Shown: positions 33,855-43,669 of the stretch, one piece after another | Layout of the letters: every line of letters begins with the position of its first letter | How positions within the stretch are numbered: the first letter of the stretch is position 1 | Assembly (NCBI RefSeq): GCF_037943105.1 | Contig: NZ_CP149803.1 | Coordinates: forward strand, 2,083,501-2,147,500 | Direction of reading: 5' to 3' | From: Pseudomonas sp. TMP9 | GTDB lineage: Bacteria; Pseudomonadota; Gammaproteobacteria; Pseudomonadales; Pseudomonadaceae | Length of the DNA stretch: 64,000 nucleotides | Translations under genes and position numbers: made by a program | The notes under the pieces: generated by a model | What the model was told of the DNA's origin: nothing | Seen by the model: the letters and a program-made list of their open reading frames with translations, nothing else | Database searches by the model: none

Positions 33855-35762
33855 TTAGGCGGATAACTCAACCAACAGCTTATTTAAGCGCTGCACGTAA
33901 GCTGCTGGATCTTTAAGGTTATCGCCAGCAGCCAGTGCGGCTTGGTCGAACAGAATGTGGCTCAGATCAGCAAAGCGCTCCTCGTCCACCTCGTTATCAA
34001 GCTTCTCGATCAGCGGGTGAGCCGGGTTGAACTCAAAAATCGGCTTAGACTCCGGCACCTTCTGCCCGCTGGCTTCTAGAATCTGGCGCATTTGCATTCC
34101 GAGGTCTTGCTCACCAATCGCCAAAATTGCCGGCGAATCAGTCAGGCGGTGGGAGACTCGTACCTCAGCAACTTGCTCGCCCAGCGCTGCTTTCAACCGC
34201 TCAACCAGTCCTTCTTTAGTTTTAGCGACTTCTTCTTGAGCTTTCTTGTCTTCTTCTGAGTCCAGCTTGCCAAGGTCCAGGTCACCGCGAGCAACGTCGA
34301 CAAAATGCTTACCGTCAAACTCGGTGAGGTAGCTCATCAGCCATTCATCAATACGGTCGGTGAGCAGCAGGACCTCGAGGCCTTTCTTGCGGAAAACTTC
34401 CAAATGCGGGCTGTTCTTCACCTGCGCGTAGGATTCGCCGGTTAAGTAGTAGACCTTGTCCTGTCCTTCGGTCATACGTGCGATGTACTCACCTAGGCCG
34501 ACACTTTGCTCGCCGTTTTCGCTACGGGTTGAGGCAAAACGCAGCAAACCGGCGATCTTTTCTTTGTTGGCAAAGTCTTCTGCGGGACCTTCCTTGAGGA
34601 CTTGGCCGAAGTTCTTCCAGAAGCTTTTGTAGTGCTCAGGCTCGTTCTTGGCCAGCTTTTCCAGCATGTCCAGCACGCGCTTGGTCAGCGCTGACTTCAT
34701 CGAATCGATGATCGGATCTTTCTGCAAAATTTCGCGGGAAACGTTCAGCGACAAGTCATTGGAATCAACCACACCCTTAATAAAGCGCAGGTACAGCGGC
34801 AGGAACGACTCAGCCTGATCCATGACAAACACGCGCTGCACGTAAAGCTTCAGGCCGCGCGGCGCTTCACGCTGGTACAGGTCGAACGGCGCACGCGCCG
34901 GGGTGTACAGCAGCGAGGTGTATTCCAGCTTGCCTTCAACCTTGTTGTGGCTCCAGCTCAGCGGGTTTTCGAAATCATGGCCGATGTGTTTGTAGAACTC
35001 CTGATATTCCTCGTCCTTAACCTCGGTACGCGGGCGGGTCCATAGGGCGCTGGCGCGGTTGACGGTTTCCCACTCAAGCTCAGCTGGCGCAGCTTCACCT
35101 TCGACAGCGGGTTGCTCTTTCGGCAGCTCGATAGGCAAGGCGATATGGTCGGAGTATTTCTTGATGATGTTGCGCAAGCGCCAGCCATCGGCGAATTCGT
35201 CTTCAGTACTTTTCAGGTGCAGAACGATGCGCGTGCCACGCTCGGCTTTCTCAACGGTGGCAACTTCAAAATCACCCTCGCCTTGGCTCGACCAGTGCAC
35301 GCCTTCGCTGACCGGGCTGCCGGCGCGGCGGCTAAACACGTCAACTTTATCAGCGACGATAAACGCCGAGTAAAAGCCCACGCCGAATTGGCCAATCAGG
35401 TGCGAATCTTTCTTCTGGTCGCCGGTCAGGTGCTGCATAAAGTCAGCGGTGCCGGACTTGGCGATGGTGCCCAGATGAGTAATGGCATCTTCACGGCTCA
35501 TGCCGATGCCGTTGTCTTCGAGGGTGACAGTCTTGGCGTCTTTGTCGAAGCTAACGCGGATTTTCAGCTCAGCGCCGCCTTCGAGCAGTTCCGGCTTGGC
35601 CAACGCTTCGAAGCGCAGTTTGTCGGTGGCATCCGAGGCGTTGGAAATCAGTTCACGTAGGAAGATTTCTTTATTCGAATACAGCGAATGGATCATCAGG
35701 TGAAGCAGTTGCTTCACCTCGGTCTGGAAGCCCAGGGTTTCTTTTTGAGTTTCCACACTCAT
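33855..35762 (-). CDS. htpG: Hsp90-family chaperone HtpG
   Basis: 635-aa ATP-dependent dimeric chaperone. The N-terminal GHKL ATPase domain carries [33 protein letters not shown] and [15 protein letters not shown]. The middle domain has the catalytic-loop Arg region ([17 protein letters not shown]). The C-terminal dimerisation domain ends in LVELSA, with no MEEVD tail, as expected for bacteria. The start at 35762 follows GGAGTAAGAG. Confidence 0.98.
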   Translation of the reverse strand: MSVETQKETLGFQTEVKQLLHLMIHSLYSNKEIFLRELISNASDATDKLRFEALAKPELLEGGAELKIRVSFDKDAKTVTLEDNGIGMSREDAITHLGTIAKSGTADFMQHLTGDQKKDSHLIGQFGVGFYSAFIVADKVDVFSRRAGSPVSEGVHWSSQGEGDFEVATVEKAERGTRIVLHLKSTEDEFADGWRLRNIIKKYSDHIALPIELPKEQPAVEGEAAPAELEWETVNRASALWTRPRTEVKDEEYQEFYKHIGHDFENPLSWSHNKVEGKLEYTSLLYTPARAPFDLYQREAPRGLKLYVQRVFVMDQAESFLPLYLRFIKGVVDSNDLSLNVSREILQKDPIIDSMKSALTKRVLDMLEKLAKNEPEHYKSFWKNFGQVLKEGPAEDFANKEKIAGLLRFASTRSENGEQSVGLGEYIARMTEGQDKVYYLTGESYAQVKNSPHLEVFRKKGLEVLLLTDRIDEWLMSYLTEFDGKHFVDVARGDLDLGKLDSEEDKKAQEEVAKTKEGLVERLKAALGEQVAEVRVSHRLTDSPAILAIGEQDLGMQMRQILEASGQKVPESKPIFEFNPAHPLIEKLDNEVDEERFADLSHILFDQAALAAGDNLKDPAAYVQRLNKLLVELSA

Positions 35763-35860
35763 GGTCTCTTACTCCACATTATTGACGAAGCCGCAATGCG
35801 GCGATGTCATACAAAGTGGGGCCATGTTGTGAGATTTCAAGTGCTTGGCTGCAGCTAGCT

Positions 35861-37111
35861 TTAGGGTTCGAGAAGTTCGATGCGAGTAATCTCCTCCGGG
35901 AGCAGCTTGAAGCTGACCTCGCCTTGGCCGTTCATACGCTGGCGCAAAACGATCCGACCATCTTGGTCGACACCCTGGAATCGGCCTTCAGCACTGTTGC
36001 CGCGTTCAGTGGCCGCTCGCATGCTGAGGTTTTGAAACCGGTCAGGGCTGCGCAGCAAGCTGTCCAAGCTGAACCGTACACGGCGGTCAATTGGACGGCT
36101 AACGCGCTCCACCACCTCAGCCGTAATCGTTGCGGGCTTTTGCACACTGGGCACAGCAGTTACGCGCGGCAGGGGTGCAAAGTTATCAGCGGCAACCTGC
36201 CAACCACGGCCGTCCAGCTTCTGCAGGATAATCGGCAACTGCTGCACCTCACCGTTAATGCGCGCCTGTACGTTGAGATCAATGCTTTGCAGTGGAAAGT
36301 TCAGGTTGCCAATTGGCTGTAACTGCACCTGACGGGTCGCAAAACGGCGCTCTAAATAGTTTTGAATGACATAGCTGACCGTATCGATTGAATCGAACTG
36401 ACGATCCACTTTGTCGCCCTGATAACGCAGACCGTTGCGAAATAGCTCAAGTTTTCCGCTCAGGGTGGTTTTGAATTGCGGCGGTAAAACCAGGTGGAAA
36501 TCGCCCACCAACTTGTTCGGCGCAACCGGCTGCAGGTCTAGGTGCAGGGTATAGCCACGGCTCAAACGCCGGGCTTCAGGCAACTCTTGCTCGGGCAACA
36601 ACCAGCTGATTTCCACCTCCGGCAATATGCCCAGGTCCGCAGGCAACACATCGACTCGCACGGGGCCTGTGTCGACTTTGGGTAAACGAATCACCAGTTC
36701 GCTCTGGGCAAAGAAATCCTGGCCCTCGCGCAGGCTCAATACGCCGTCCATCAGCTCAGCCTGTTGTGGCGTAAAAGGTTTGCCATTGAGCTCACCTCGC
36801 AAGTCGATGGCCAGCTCAGCGGGCGTCTCCACACCGGGCTTGAGCCATTTAAGGCTGAGAATGGCCTCCAAACGTTGTGCATCATTGCTGGCCAGCAACG
36901 TCAACCCAACCACCAATGGAATGATGCCTAACGCCGACAATGCCACGGCCGGGCGCGCCGAACGCCAGTGGCGTAGCAGATACAGCAAGGTGAGTGGCGG
37001 CACAAAACTGGCCCAGCCCCAGAGCAGGCTGGTGGTGAAGGCCCGCATTACCAGCCACACCAACCCGGCGAGTATCAGCAGCAAACCACCTAAAATCAGC
37101 AGCGCATCCAT
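35861..37111 (-). CDS. Conserved membrane-anchored protein of unknown function
   Basis: 416 aa. The first 80 residues hold three hydrophobic segments (LLILGGLLLILAGLVWLV, LLWGWASFVPPLTLLYLL, LSALGIIPLVVGLTLLAS). About 330 soluble residues follow, rich in beta-strand patterns (ELNGKPFTPQQAELMDGVLS, YTLHLDLQPVAPNKLVGDFH) and ending IELLEP. No catalytic motif is recognised. Homologues occur in pseudomonads, sometimes labelled MFS transporter, but it has too few membrane segments for that. It lies upstream of htpG on the same strand with a 98-base gap. Confidence 0.75.
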   Translation of the reverse strand: MDALLILGGLLLILAGLVWLVMRAFTTSLLWGWASFVPPLTLLYLLRHWRSARPAVALSALGIIPLVVGLTLLASNDAQRLEAILSLKWLKPGVETPAELAIDLRGELNGKPFTPQQAELMDGVLSLREGQDFFAQSELVIRLPKVDTGPVRVDVLPADLGILPEVEISWLLPEQELPEARRLSRGYTLHLDLQPVAPNKLVGDFHLVLPPQFKTTLSGKLELFRNGLRYQGDKVDRQFDSIDTVSYVIQNYLERRFATRQVQLQPIGNLNFPLQSIDLNVQARINGEVQQLPIILQKLDGRGWQVAADNFAPLPRVTAVPSVQKPATITAEVVERVSRPIDRRVRFSLDSLLRSPDRFQNLSMRAATERGNSAEGRFQGVDQDGRIVLRQRMNGQGEVSFKLLPEEITRIELLEP

Positions 37112-37160
37112 TCAAACGTCCTTAGCGATGGTTATACGAGGGGCTGTCAGCACAAGATGC

Positions 37161-37607
37161 TCAAGGCTCATCGACCTTGAAGTGCGCACGCGCGGTGGCA
37201 ATCGGCTCCGTCTGAGTGGTCTGCCAGGCGGTAATCGCCACGTTGGCCACTCGCCTCCCCTGACGCCACACCTGGCACTGCACGAAGGTGTCACGATAAT
37301 GACCGGCGCGTAGGTAATCTATCGAGAAGTCGATGATTTTCGGCAAATGTGGAATACCCATGAACATGAGCAAGTGCAACATGGCCGAGTGTTCCATAAA
37401 GCCAGCGATCACTCCGCCATGCAAAGCGGGCAACATCGGGTTGCCGATACAGTCTTTATTGGCGGGCAGGCGGAACACCATGTCATCGCCCAAACGCAGG
37501 CACTCGATGCCAAGCAATTTGGCATAGGGAATCAGGCTGATCAGCGGGTCGTAGTTGTTCTGCTCATGAGCGTCACGCACCAGTTGATTGAGGTCGAACG
37601 TACTCAT
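37161..37607 (-). CDS. Hotdog-fold thioesterase (PaaI family), second of a pair
   Basis: 148 aa with the PaaI hotdog motifs LPALHGGVIAGFMEHSAMLH (HGG active-site loop and following helix) and IDFSIDYLRAGHYRDTFVQC, VANVAITAW. Family members hydrolyse acyl-CoA thioesters. Its ATG overlaps the stop of the upstream thioesterase by 4 bases (ATGA), so the two are coupled and may form a heteromer. Confidence 0.87.
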   Translation of the reverse strand: MSTFDLNQLVRDAHEQNNYDPLISLIPYAKLLGIECLRLGDDMVFRLPANKDCIGNPMLPALHGGVIAGFMEHSAMLHLLMFMGIPHLPKIIDFSIDYLRAGHYRDTFVQCQVWRQGRRVANVAITAWQTTQTEPIATARAHFKVDEP

Positions 37608-38068
37608 TGGCCAGCCCCTTTCGCAGCAGCTTGCAGGTCAGTTGGTTTGCCCATGCGCATAAAGGCACCCACCACATGTGCAATCGGCTCTTCGGGGTTG
37701 TCCTGATAAGCATAACCACGGGTAAAGATGATGTTCTCAGTCACCCTGTAGCACTCGGCAAAACCAAAGACATCCTTGTTCGGCTCAGCGGGCCGCATGT
37801 AATCAATGCGCAGATCCAACGTCGGGCAAATCTCAAACTCGGGGAGCACGCATACGGTGGAAATACCACAGGTGGTGTCCATCAAGGTGGTGATGGCACC
37901 GCCGTGGATCACCCCGGTTTCGGGGTTGCCGACGATTTGCTCACTGTAGGGTAAGCGCAGGATCAAGCCATGTGGCTCAGCGCTGTACACGCTCATGCCA
38001 AGCACCTGACAGTGGCGCAATACCGATAAAAAACGCTGCGCCCGCTCAGCAATAGGAAAACCACTCAT
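37604..38068 (-). CDS. Hotdog-fold thioesterase (PaaI family), first of a pair
   Basis: 154 aa from ATG 38068 (MSGFPIAERAQRFL); the frame is open to 38176 but the ribosome sites are all weak, so the start is uncertain. Hotdog motifs are NPETGVIHGGAITTLMDTTC, CPTLDLRIDYMRPAEPNKDV and GAFMRMG. It overlaps its paralogue by 4 bases. Substrate unknown. Confidence 0.85.
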   Translation of the reverse strand: MSGFPIAERAQRFLSVLRHCQVLGMSVYSAEPHGLILRLPYSEQIVGNPETGVIHGGAITTLMDTTCGISTVCVLPEFEICPTLDLRIDYMRPAEPNKDVFGFAECYRVTENIIFTRGYAYQDNPEEPIAHVVGAFMRMGKPTDLQAAAKGAGQ

Positions 38069-38273
38069 AACGTCTAGACCCAGACCACGCACACAAAGGG
38101 CCCGCATGATAACCGCTGACAGAAACCGCGGCATCATGACGCCAACCTGTTGCTGAGAACGGTCAGACAAATGCAATGGGGCGTGTAATAAGGAACTTCG
38201 GCAAATAAATACTGTTTAATGGCAAGACTTGGGCAACCAAGTATTGGTTACTACATAACAAGGAGCTCTAACC

Positions 38274-38564
38274 GTGCAAAAGCCATTCACCTATGCCCTG
38301 CTTCTCGCCGCCATGCTCGGCCTGGCCGCTTGCGATAAAACCCCAGAAGACAAAATGGAGTCAGCCAAGGAATCTGCCTCTGAAGCCATGGAATCCATGG
38401 GTGACGCTGTTGAAGAGACTGGCGACGCCATCGAGCAGAAAGCCGATGAAGTGATGGGCACCGAGCCAACCACTGGCGAGAAAGTTGAAGATGCTGCCGA
38501 CGACGCTGCTGACGCAATGGAAGATGCAGGCGATGAAATGAAGGATGCTGTTGAAGGCCAATAA
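38274..38564 (+). CDS. Small acidic lipoprotein with coiled-coil repeats
   Basis: 96 aa starting at GTG 38274, with AAGGAG 9 bases upstream. Signal peptide with lipobox LAAC (Cys about residue 20). The mature part is almost entirely low-complexity helix rich in Asp, Glu, Ala and Met (ESAKESASEAMESMGDAVEE, DAADDAADAMEDAGDEM), strongly acidic and arranged in heptad-like repeats. It resembles YtxH/entericidin-type small envelope proteins only in composition. The hairpin ACTTGG-GCAA-CCAAGT at 38227-38242 lies in its leader, and a good terminator follows. Confidence 0.8.
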   Translation: MQKPFTYALLLAAMLGLAACDKTPEDKMESAKESASEAMESMGDAVEETGDAIEQKADEVMGTEPTTGEKVEDAADDAADAMEDAGDEMKDAVEGQ

Positions 38565-38580
38565 GCCTTTCAGCTGATGC

Positions 38581-38613
38581 AAACAGGCCCGCACATTGCG
38601 GGCCTGTTTATTT
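38581..38613 (+). terminator. Terminator of the small lipoprotein gene
   Basis: AAACAGGCCCGC / GCGGGCCTGTTT, a perfect 12-bp stem with a 5-base loop, then ATTTATGG. It may also serve the convergent MAPEG gene. Confidence 0.85.
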
Positions 38614-38622
38614 ATGGCGTAA

Positions 38623-39015
38623 TCAAAGCACGGGGGTAAGCATCAGCAGTAGGCTACAGAACAGCCCGATCACCCAGACCATGCTGCGTTGCCAGTGCAG
38701 ATCGGCCCAGTAGAAGAACAGATACAGCATCCGCGCCACCACAAAAGTGATGGCCAGCACATCCACTAAAACGCCGTGGTTGTTGGTGACATGGGCCATC
38801 AGCACACCTACCGCAAATAATGGAAACGCCTCAAAGCTGTTCATGTGTGCAGCCAGCGCACGTGCGCCAAAACCACTTAAACGCCCCTGCTGAGCGCGTG
38901 GGTGATGGTTATCGTAATGACCGTCGGCCTCCTTTGCCATGGCCCTGGCCACTGGGGCCTTGGCGATGAAAATCAATATTGCGCTGATAAAAATGCACCA
39001 AAACGGGATGCTCAT
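38623..39015 (-). CDS. MAPEG-family membrane protein
   Basis: 130 aa with four hydrophobic segments. MAPEG pattern: PRAQQGRLSGFGARALAAHM, NSFEAFPLFAVGVLMAH (the conserved N-x-x-E-x-x-P) and VVARMLYLFFYWADLHWQRS. Eukaryotic MAPEG proteins handle glutathione and eicosanoids; bacterial ones are mostly uncharacterised. Its ATG overlaps the stop of the DUF599 gene (ATGA), so both are one operon. Confidence 0.87.
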   Translation of the reverse strand: MSIPFWCIFISAILIFIAKAPVARAMAKEADGHYDNHHPRAQQGRLSGFGARALAAHMNSFEAFPLFAVGVLMAHVTNNHGVLVDVLAITFVVARMLYLFFYWADLHWQRSMVWVIGLFCSLLLMLTPVL

Positions 39016-39746
39016 TCGCTTTTCTCCTTAGACGACTCAAACGCCGGGGTCTGGGTGTAGACCATCACTTCCAGTACATCGGAATGAAATTCGCGGCGGT
39101 ACAGCACCAACACCACACCTGCACTGACCAGCATAAAAAACCATGGATTGATAAACCAGGACAGCGTCGCCATGCCGAAATAATAAGCGCGCAGACCTTG
39201 GTTAAACTGGTTGGCCGCCATCGAGATCACTCGCGCAGTGCGCTCAGCAAAGGCTTTACGCTCCTGCTCGGTCACATGGCGCTCACCCACCATGGGTGCA
39301 GAGCCCAACAGCACAGCAGCAAAATTGTACTGGCGCATGCACCAGCTGAAGGTGAAAAAGGCATAGACAAAGACGATGCCTAAGCACAACAGCTTAACCT
39401 CGGACAGCTCGCGACTGGCGGCCTGAACAAACGGCAGATCCGCCAACAGCGAAACCGCGCGATCCGATGCGCCCAGCACCGTGAGAATACCGGCGAGAAT
39501 AATCAGCGTACTGGAGGCAAAAAAGGAGGCATTGCGCTCCAAGTTACCGATCACACTGGCGTCGGCGATACGGTTATCGCGAAGCAGCATGCGCCGCATC
39601 CAGTCTTCACGGTACAGGTGCAGCACGCTGGCTAAGCATGGCGTGGTGCGGCCCTTCGCTTGGGCAAACCGGGTGTAGCCGCCCCAGCAGACTACAAACC
39701 ATATAACGGCAAGCAAGTGCGGCAGGTATAAGTCACTAAATGGCAT
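39012..39746 (-). CDS. DUF599 membrane protein
   Basis: 244 aa from ATG 39746 (AAGGAG upstream); 31 more upstream codons in frame are unlikely. Four hydrophobic segments: LLAVIWFVVCWGGYTRFA, FFASSTLIILAGILTVLG, VKLLCLGIVFVYAFFTFSWC and ATLSWFINPWFFMLVSAGVV. DUF599 signatures are WMRRMLLRDNRIADASVIGN, LERNASFFASS and AANQFNQGLRAYYF. Function unknown. Confidence 0.88.
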   Translation of the reverse strand: MPFSDLYLPHLLAVIWFVVCWGGYTRFAQAKGRTTPCLASVLHLYREDWMRRMLLRDNRIADASVIGNLERNASFFASSTLIILAGILTVLGASDRAVSLLADLPFVQAASRELSEVKLLCLGIVFVYAFFTFSWCMRQYNFAAVLLGSAPMVGERHVTEQERKAFAERTARVISMAANQFNQGLRAYYFGMATLSWFINPWFFMLVSAGVVLVLYRREFHSDVLEVMVYTQTPAFESSKEKSE

Positions 39747-39873
39747 GGGAACTCCTTGTTGGCCTGCGCCGATTATAGGCAGGCCACCTGCGCAACTGAT
39801 ATCGATCTGGTTTAGATGCGCAACCGCCGCGCAGCTCATACGGGCGAGCGTATGGATTTACCCTTGTGTAGAA

Positions 39874-39909
39874 ACAAAAATACCCGCATCTGGCGATACG
39901 GGTATTTTT
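39874..39909 (-). terminator. Terminator of nfuA
   Basis: AAAAATACCCG ... CGGGTATTTTT with a further AT/AT pair inside. On the minus strand it ends TATTTTTG, about 28 bases after the nfuA stop. Confidence 0.8.
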
Positions 39910-39936
39910 ATATCCACTGCTTAAGGTGCAGGATGC

Positions 39937-40521
39937 TTAGTAGTAAGCATTTTCCTTAATGCTGTGGTCCGTTACATCACGCACCCCTTTTAGCTCAGGA
40001 ATACGCTCCAGCAAAGTCTTCTCAATACCTTCTTTCAGGGTCAAATCGACTTGACCGCAGCCTTGGCAACCCCCGCCAAACTTCAGCACCGCAATGCCAT
40101 CTTCGACCACATCAATCAGGCTTACTTCGCCGCCATGGCTGGCTAAACCGGGGTTGATCTCAGTTTGCAGGTAGTAGCTGATGCGCTCGTTGACCGGGCT
40201 GTCCGCATTGACCATCGGCACTTTGGCGTTGGGCGCTTTGATGGTCAGCTGGCCGCCCATTCGATCAGTGGCATAGTCGACCACGGCGTCGTCAAGGAAT
40301 GGCTCGCTGACCGCATCGATCCACGCAGTAAAGGTGGCCAACCCTAGGGCGGTGTCTTCGGCCTTTTGCTCGCCCGGCTTGCAATAAGCAATACAGGTTT
40401 CTGCGTATTGGGTGCCCGGCTGGGTAATAAACACCCGGATGCCGATGCCGGGGGTGTTCTGCTTGCCCAGCAAGTCAGCCAGGTAATCGTGGGCAGCGTC
40501 GGTAATGATAATGGTGCTCAT
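39937..40521 (-). CDS. nfuA: Fe/S biogenesis protein NfuA
   Basis: 194-aa carrier that delivers [4Fe-4S] clusters to targets under stress. The N-terminal A-type-like degenerate domain has [20 protein letters not shown], lacking the full ATC cysteines. The C-terminal Nfu domain has [20 protein letters not shown], with the cluster-binding CxxC, ending [10 protein letters not shown]. The start at 40521 has GAGGAG upstream. Aerotolerance of Fe-S enzymes fits the nearby respiratory cluster, but it is not part of it. Confidence 0.97.
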   Translation of the reverse strand: MSTIIITDAAHDYLADLLGKQNTPGIGIRVFITQPGTQYAETCIAYCKPGEQKAEDTALGLATFTAWIDAVSEPFLDDAVVDYATDRMGGQLTIKAPNAKVPMVNADSPVNERISYYLQTEINPGLASHGGEVSLIDVVEDGIAVLKFGGGCQGCGQVDLTLKEGIEKTLLERIPELKGVRDVTDHSIKENAYY

Positions 40522-40631
40522 GGCAACTCCTCGCAAACATGGCGGCATTGTACGCCACTCACCTGCGCCGGGAAAGTCCTAGTGTTTTAGTAGGAATAAC
40601 ATCCAGCAGCATTGATCCTCTACGGCGCGGG

Positions 40632-41312
40632 TTATCCGCAGAGAAACGCTGCAATCGCATCGGCGGCGCTGAGTAAATGCTGTTGGTGGCTCAAGCCTGA
40701 GCTTTTTAGGGGCTTGAGGTCATGATCACCCGCCGTGAGCCAGCGCAATTTGATCGAGTCAGACAGCGTATAGCCCGCCACCGCCTGACGATTACCCAAG
40801 GCATCACGCTCGCCCTGAATGATCAAGGCCGGCGTGCGCAACTGCGCCAAGTGCGCGACACGCGGCTTTTCCGGTTTACCAGCGGGATAAAACGGATAAC
40901 CCAAACAAACCAATGCAGCCGCATTTAATTCATCAGCCAACAAGCTGGCCATCCGGCCGCCCATCGATTTACCGCCAATCGCCAGCGGGCCTGAAACCTG
41001 TTGGCGCACCTGACGATAAAGTTCACGCCATTGCTCCAGCAGCTGCGCCTGCGGGTTGGGCGGGCGCTTTTTGCCGTCCAACCGACGCGTCGCCATATAA
41101 GCAAACTCAAAGCGCACCACGGTAATGCCACGGGCCGCGAGGTGTTGCGCCATGTATTGCATAAATTCGCTGTCCATTGGCGCACCTGCGCCATGCGCCA
41201 GGATCAACGTCGCGCGCGACTCGCCTGTTGGCCGATTGCATAACCAGCCCTCAAGGCTCTGTTCCTGCACGTATTGATCCCCGTCAATACCCGCCTCGTG
41301 TGCTTTGTTCAT
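40632..41312 (-). CDS. Alpha/beta hydrolase (dienelactone hydrolase/KANL3-Tex30-like)
   Basis: 226 aa from ATG 41312 (GCGAGG upstream). Alpha/beta-hydrolase landmarks are [15 protein letters not shown] (oxyanion region), nucleophile elbow [15 protein letters not shown] (Ser), [13 protein letters not shown] (acid Asp) and TAGDHDLKP (His). It matches the KANL3/Tex30-type hydrolase-like group of unknown substrate. It is divergent from the cco1 operon, sharing a 107-base intergenic region. Confidence 0.86.
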   Translation of the reverse strand: MNKAHEAGIDGDQYVQEQSLEGWLCNRPTGESRATLILAHGAGAPMDSEFMQYMAQHLAARGITVVRFEFAYMATRRLDGKKRPPNPQAQLLEQWRELYRQVRQQVSGPLAIGGKSMGGRMASLLADELNAAALVCLGYPFYPAGKPEKPRVAHLAQLRTPALIIQGERDALGNRQAVAGYTLSDSIKLRWLTAGDHDLKPLKSSGLSHQQHLLSAADAIAAFLCG

Positions 41313-41419
41313 GCTTGCCTCGCTTAAAGAATCAGTTGGACTGCAGCGTTGACCGTAAAAGGCTGCAGCGGCTGATTTTCGATGATCTGCCAATAACCGT
41401 GGACGGAAGCCCCCATAAA

Positions 41420-42871
41420 ATGAACACAACCAGGAACACAACCAGCACCAGCGCCTACAACTACAAGGTGGTGCGCCAATTCACCATCATGACGGTGGTG
41501 TGGGGCATTGTCGGCATGGGTCTAGGCGTGTTTATCGCTGCGCAACTGGCTTGGCCCGAGCTTAACTTCAACCTGCCATGGACCAGCTTCGGGCGCCTGC
41601 GCCCGCTGCACACCAACGCGGTAATTTTCGCCTTTGGCGGTTGCGCCTTGTTCGCCACCAGTTATTACGCGGTACAGCGAACCTCGCAAGCCACACTGTT
41701 CGCGCCCAAACTCGCCGCCTTTACCTTTTGGGGCTGGCAACTGGTGATCCTCTTGGCGGCCATCAGCCTGCCAATGGGCTGGACCAGCTCTAAGGAATAC
41801 GCCGAGCTGGAATGGCCGATCGATATTCTGATTACCATTGTTTGGGTCAGCTATGCGGTTGTGTTCTTCGGCACGATTATGAAGCGCAACGTCAGCCATA
41901 TTTATGTCGGCAACTGGTTCTTTGGCGGCTTTATTCTCACCGTGGCTATTTTGCACCTGGTGAATAACCTAGAAGTACCGGTCACCCTGACCAAGTCCTA
42001 TTCGGCTTATGCCGGCGCGACAGACGCGATGATTCAGTGGTGGTATGGCCACAACGCCGTGGGCTTTTTCCTCACTGCGGGCTTTCTCGGCATGATGTAT
42101 TACTTCGTGCCTAAACAGGCCGGACGGCCGGTTTACTCCTATCGGCTGTCGATTGTGCACTTCTGGGCACTGATCACCGTCTACATCTGGGCTGGCCCGC
42201 ACCACCTGCACTACACCGCGCTGCCCGATTGGGCGCAGTCGCTCGGCATGGTGATGTCACTGATCCTGCTCGCGCCTAGCTGGGGCGGCATGATCAACGG
42301 CATGATGACCCTCTCAGGCGCGTGGCATAAGTTGCGTACCGACCCAATCCTGCGCTTCCTCGTGGTGTCCTTGGCGTTCTACGGCATGTCGACCTTTGAA
42401 GGTCCGATGATGGCCATTAAGACCGTCAACGCCTTGTCCCACTACACCGACTGGACCATCGGCCACGTTCACGCTGGCGCGCTCGGCTGGGTTGCAATGG
42501 TGTCCATTGGTTCGCTCTACCACATGCTGCCTAAGGTCTTCGGCCGCGAAGAAATGCACATTATTGGCCTGATTAACGTGCACTTCTGGTTCGCCACCAT
42601 CGGCACCGTGCTGTACATCGCGTCGATGTGGGTTAACGGCATTGCCCAGGGCCTCATGTGGCGTGCAGTCAATGAAGACGGCACCCTCACGTACTCCTTT
42701 GTCGAGGCGCTGGAAGCCAGCCACCCCGGCTTTGTTGTTCGGGTAATTGGCGGCGGGATCTTCTTCGCCGGCATGTTGGTGATGGTCTGGAACGTCTGGC
42801 AAACCGTGCGTCATACCAAAACTGAAGAGATGGAAGCCGCCGCCCAGTTTTCGGTTCAGGGAGCCCACTGA
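41420..42871 (+). CDS. ccoN1: cbb3-type cytochrome c oxidase subunit I (copy 1)
   Basis: 483-aa catalytic subunit with haem b, haem b3 and CuB; reduces O2 to water with high affinity and pumps protons. About 12 membrane segments. Conserved His motifs are [54 protein letters not shown] and [20 protein letters not shown]. The start at 41420 ([20 protein letters not shown]) matches copy 2; the frame extends upstream through the hydrolase leader. No ANR box is seen in the 107-base leader. The stop shares a base with the ccoO1 start. Confidence 0.97.
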   Translation: MNTTRNTTSTSAYNYKVVRQFTIMTVVWGIVGMGLGVFIAAQLAWPELNFNLPWTSFGRLRPLHTNAVIFAFGGCALFATSYYAVQRTSQATLFAPKLAAFTFWGWQLVILLAAISLPMGWTSSKEYAELEWPIDILITIVWVSYAVVFFGTIMKRNVSHIYVGNWFFGGFILTVAILHLVNNLEVPVTLTKSYSAYAGATDAMIQWWYGHNAVGFFLTAGFLGMMYYFVPKQAGRPVYSYRLSIVHFWALITVYIWAGPHHLHYTALPDWAQSLGMVMSLILLAPSWGGMINGMMTLSGAWHKLRTDPILRFLVVSLAFYGMSTFEGPMMAIKTVNALSHYTDWTIGHVHAGALGWVAMVSIGSLYHMLPKVFGREEMHIIGLINVHFWFATIGTVLYIASMWVNGIAQGLMWRAVNEDGTLTYSFVEALEASHPGFVVRVIGGGIFFAGMLVMVWNVWQTVRHTKTEEMEAAAQFSVQGAH

Positions 42872-43479
42872 TGAGACACGAAATACTCGAAAAGAACATT
42901 GGCCTAATGGCGCTGATGATGGTCCTAGCCGTCAGCATCGGCGGCCTAACGCAGATCGTTCCGCTGTTCTTCCAAGACGTTACTAATGAGCCTGTGGCAG
43001 GCCTTAAGCCTTACACCGCGCTGCAACTGGAAGGTCGCGACATTTATATCCGCGAAGGCTGCGTGGGCTGTCACTCGCAGATGATTCGTCCGTTCCGTGC
43101 CGAAACTGAACGTTATGGCCACTATTCAGTGGCCGGGGAAAGCGTTTACGACCACCCCTTCCTTTGGGGCTCAAAGCGCACCGGTCCGGACTTAGCCCGC
43201 GTTGGCGGCCGTTACTCGGACGAATGGCACCGTGCGCACCTGTATAACCCGCGCAACGTAGTGCCTGAGTCGAAAATGCCCGCTTACCCATGGCTGGTGG
43301 AAACCACGCTTGATGGTCAGGACACCGCTGCCAAGATGAAGGCCTTGCGCTTTCTCGGCGTGCCATATAGCGAGGAAGACATCGCGGGCGCCTCAACTGC
43401 CGTCAAGGGTAAGAGCGAGATGGACGCCATGGTTGCCTACCTGCAAGTGCTCGGCACTGCCGTGAAGAACAAGAGGTAG
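42871..43479 (+). CDS. ccoO1: cbb3 oxidase subunit II, mono-haem cytochrome c (copy 1)
   Basis: 202 aa. One N-terminal anchor ([20 protein letters not shown]) and a periplasmic haem c domain with [16 protein letters not shown] (CxxCH) and the axial Met in [14 protein letters not shown]. Passes electrons from CcoP to CcoN. Overlaps ccoN1 by one base (TGATG). Confidence 0.97.
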   Translation: MRHEILEKNIGLMALMMVLAVSIGGLTQIVPLFFQDVTNEPVAGLKPYTALQLEGRDIYIREGCVGCHSQMIRPFRAETERYGHYSVAGESVYDHPFLWGSKRTGPDLARVGGRYSDEWHRAHLYNPRNVVPESKMPAYPWLVETTLDGQDTAAKMKALRFLGVPYSEEDIAGASTAVKGKSEMDAMVAYLQVLGTAVKNKR

Positions 43480-43483
43480 GCCC

Positions 43484-43669
43484 ATGTCATTTGAACTTAT
43501 TGATACAGGAACGCTACGCGGCGTCGGTACAGCCATGGTTTTGCTGTCCTTCGTCTGCGTCACCCTGTGGGCCTACAGCGGCAAACGCCGCGTGGCCTTT
43601 GACCAGGCAGCCAACCTGCCCTTTGCCGATGAAATCAACCTCGCTGCACCAAGGAGCAAGACCCCATGA
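43484..43669 (+). CDS. ccoQ1: cbb3 oxidase small subunit CcoQ (copy 1)
   Basis: 61 aa with one membrane helix ([20 protein letters not shown]) and the conserved tail [17 protein letters not shown]. Stabilises the assembled complex. Its stop overlaps the ccoP1 start (ATGA). Confidence 0.92.
   Translation: MSFELIDTGTLRGVGTAMVLLSFVCVTLWAYSGKRRVAFDQAANLPFADEINLAAPRSKTP

Noticed and set aside
35804..36322. 172-codon plus-strand frame opposite the 416-aa membrane protein
   Set aside because: It lies inside the better-supported minus-strand gene and has no membrane or domain signature of its own.
42314..42868. 184-codon frame antisense to ccoN1, with a similar one antisense to ccoN2
   Set aside because: It appears in both copies only because the sense sequence is conserved; its His/Gly/Val-rich composition mirrors the oxidase codons.
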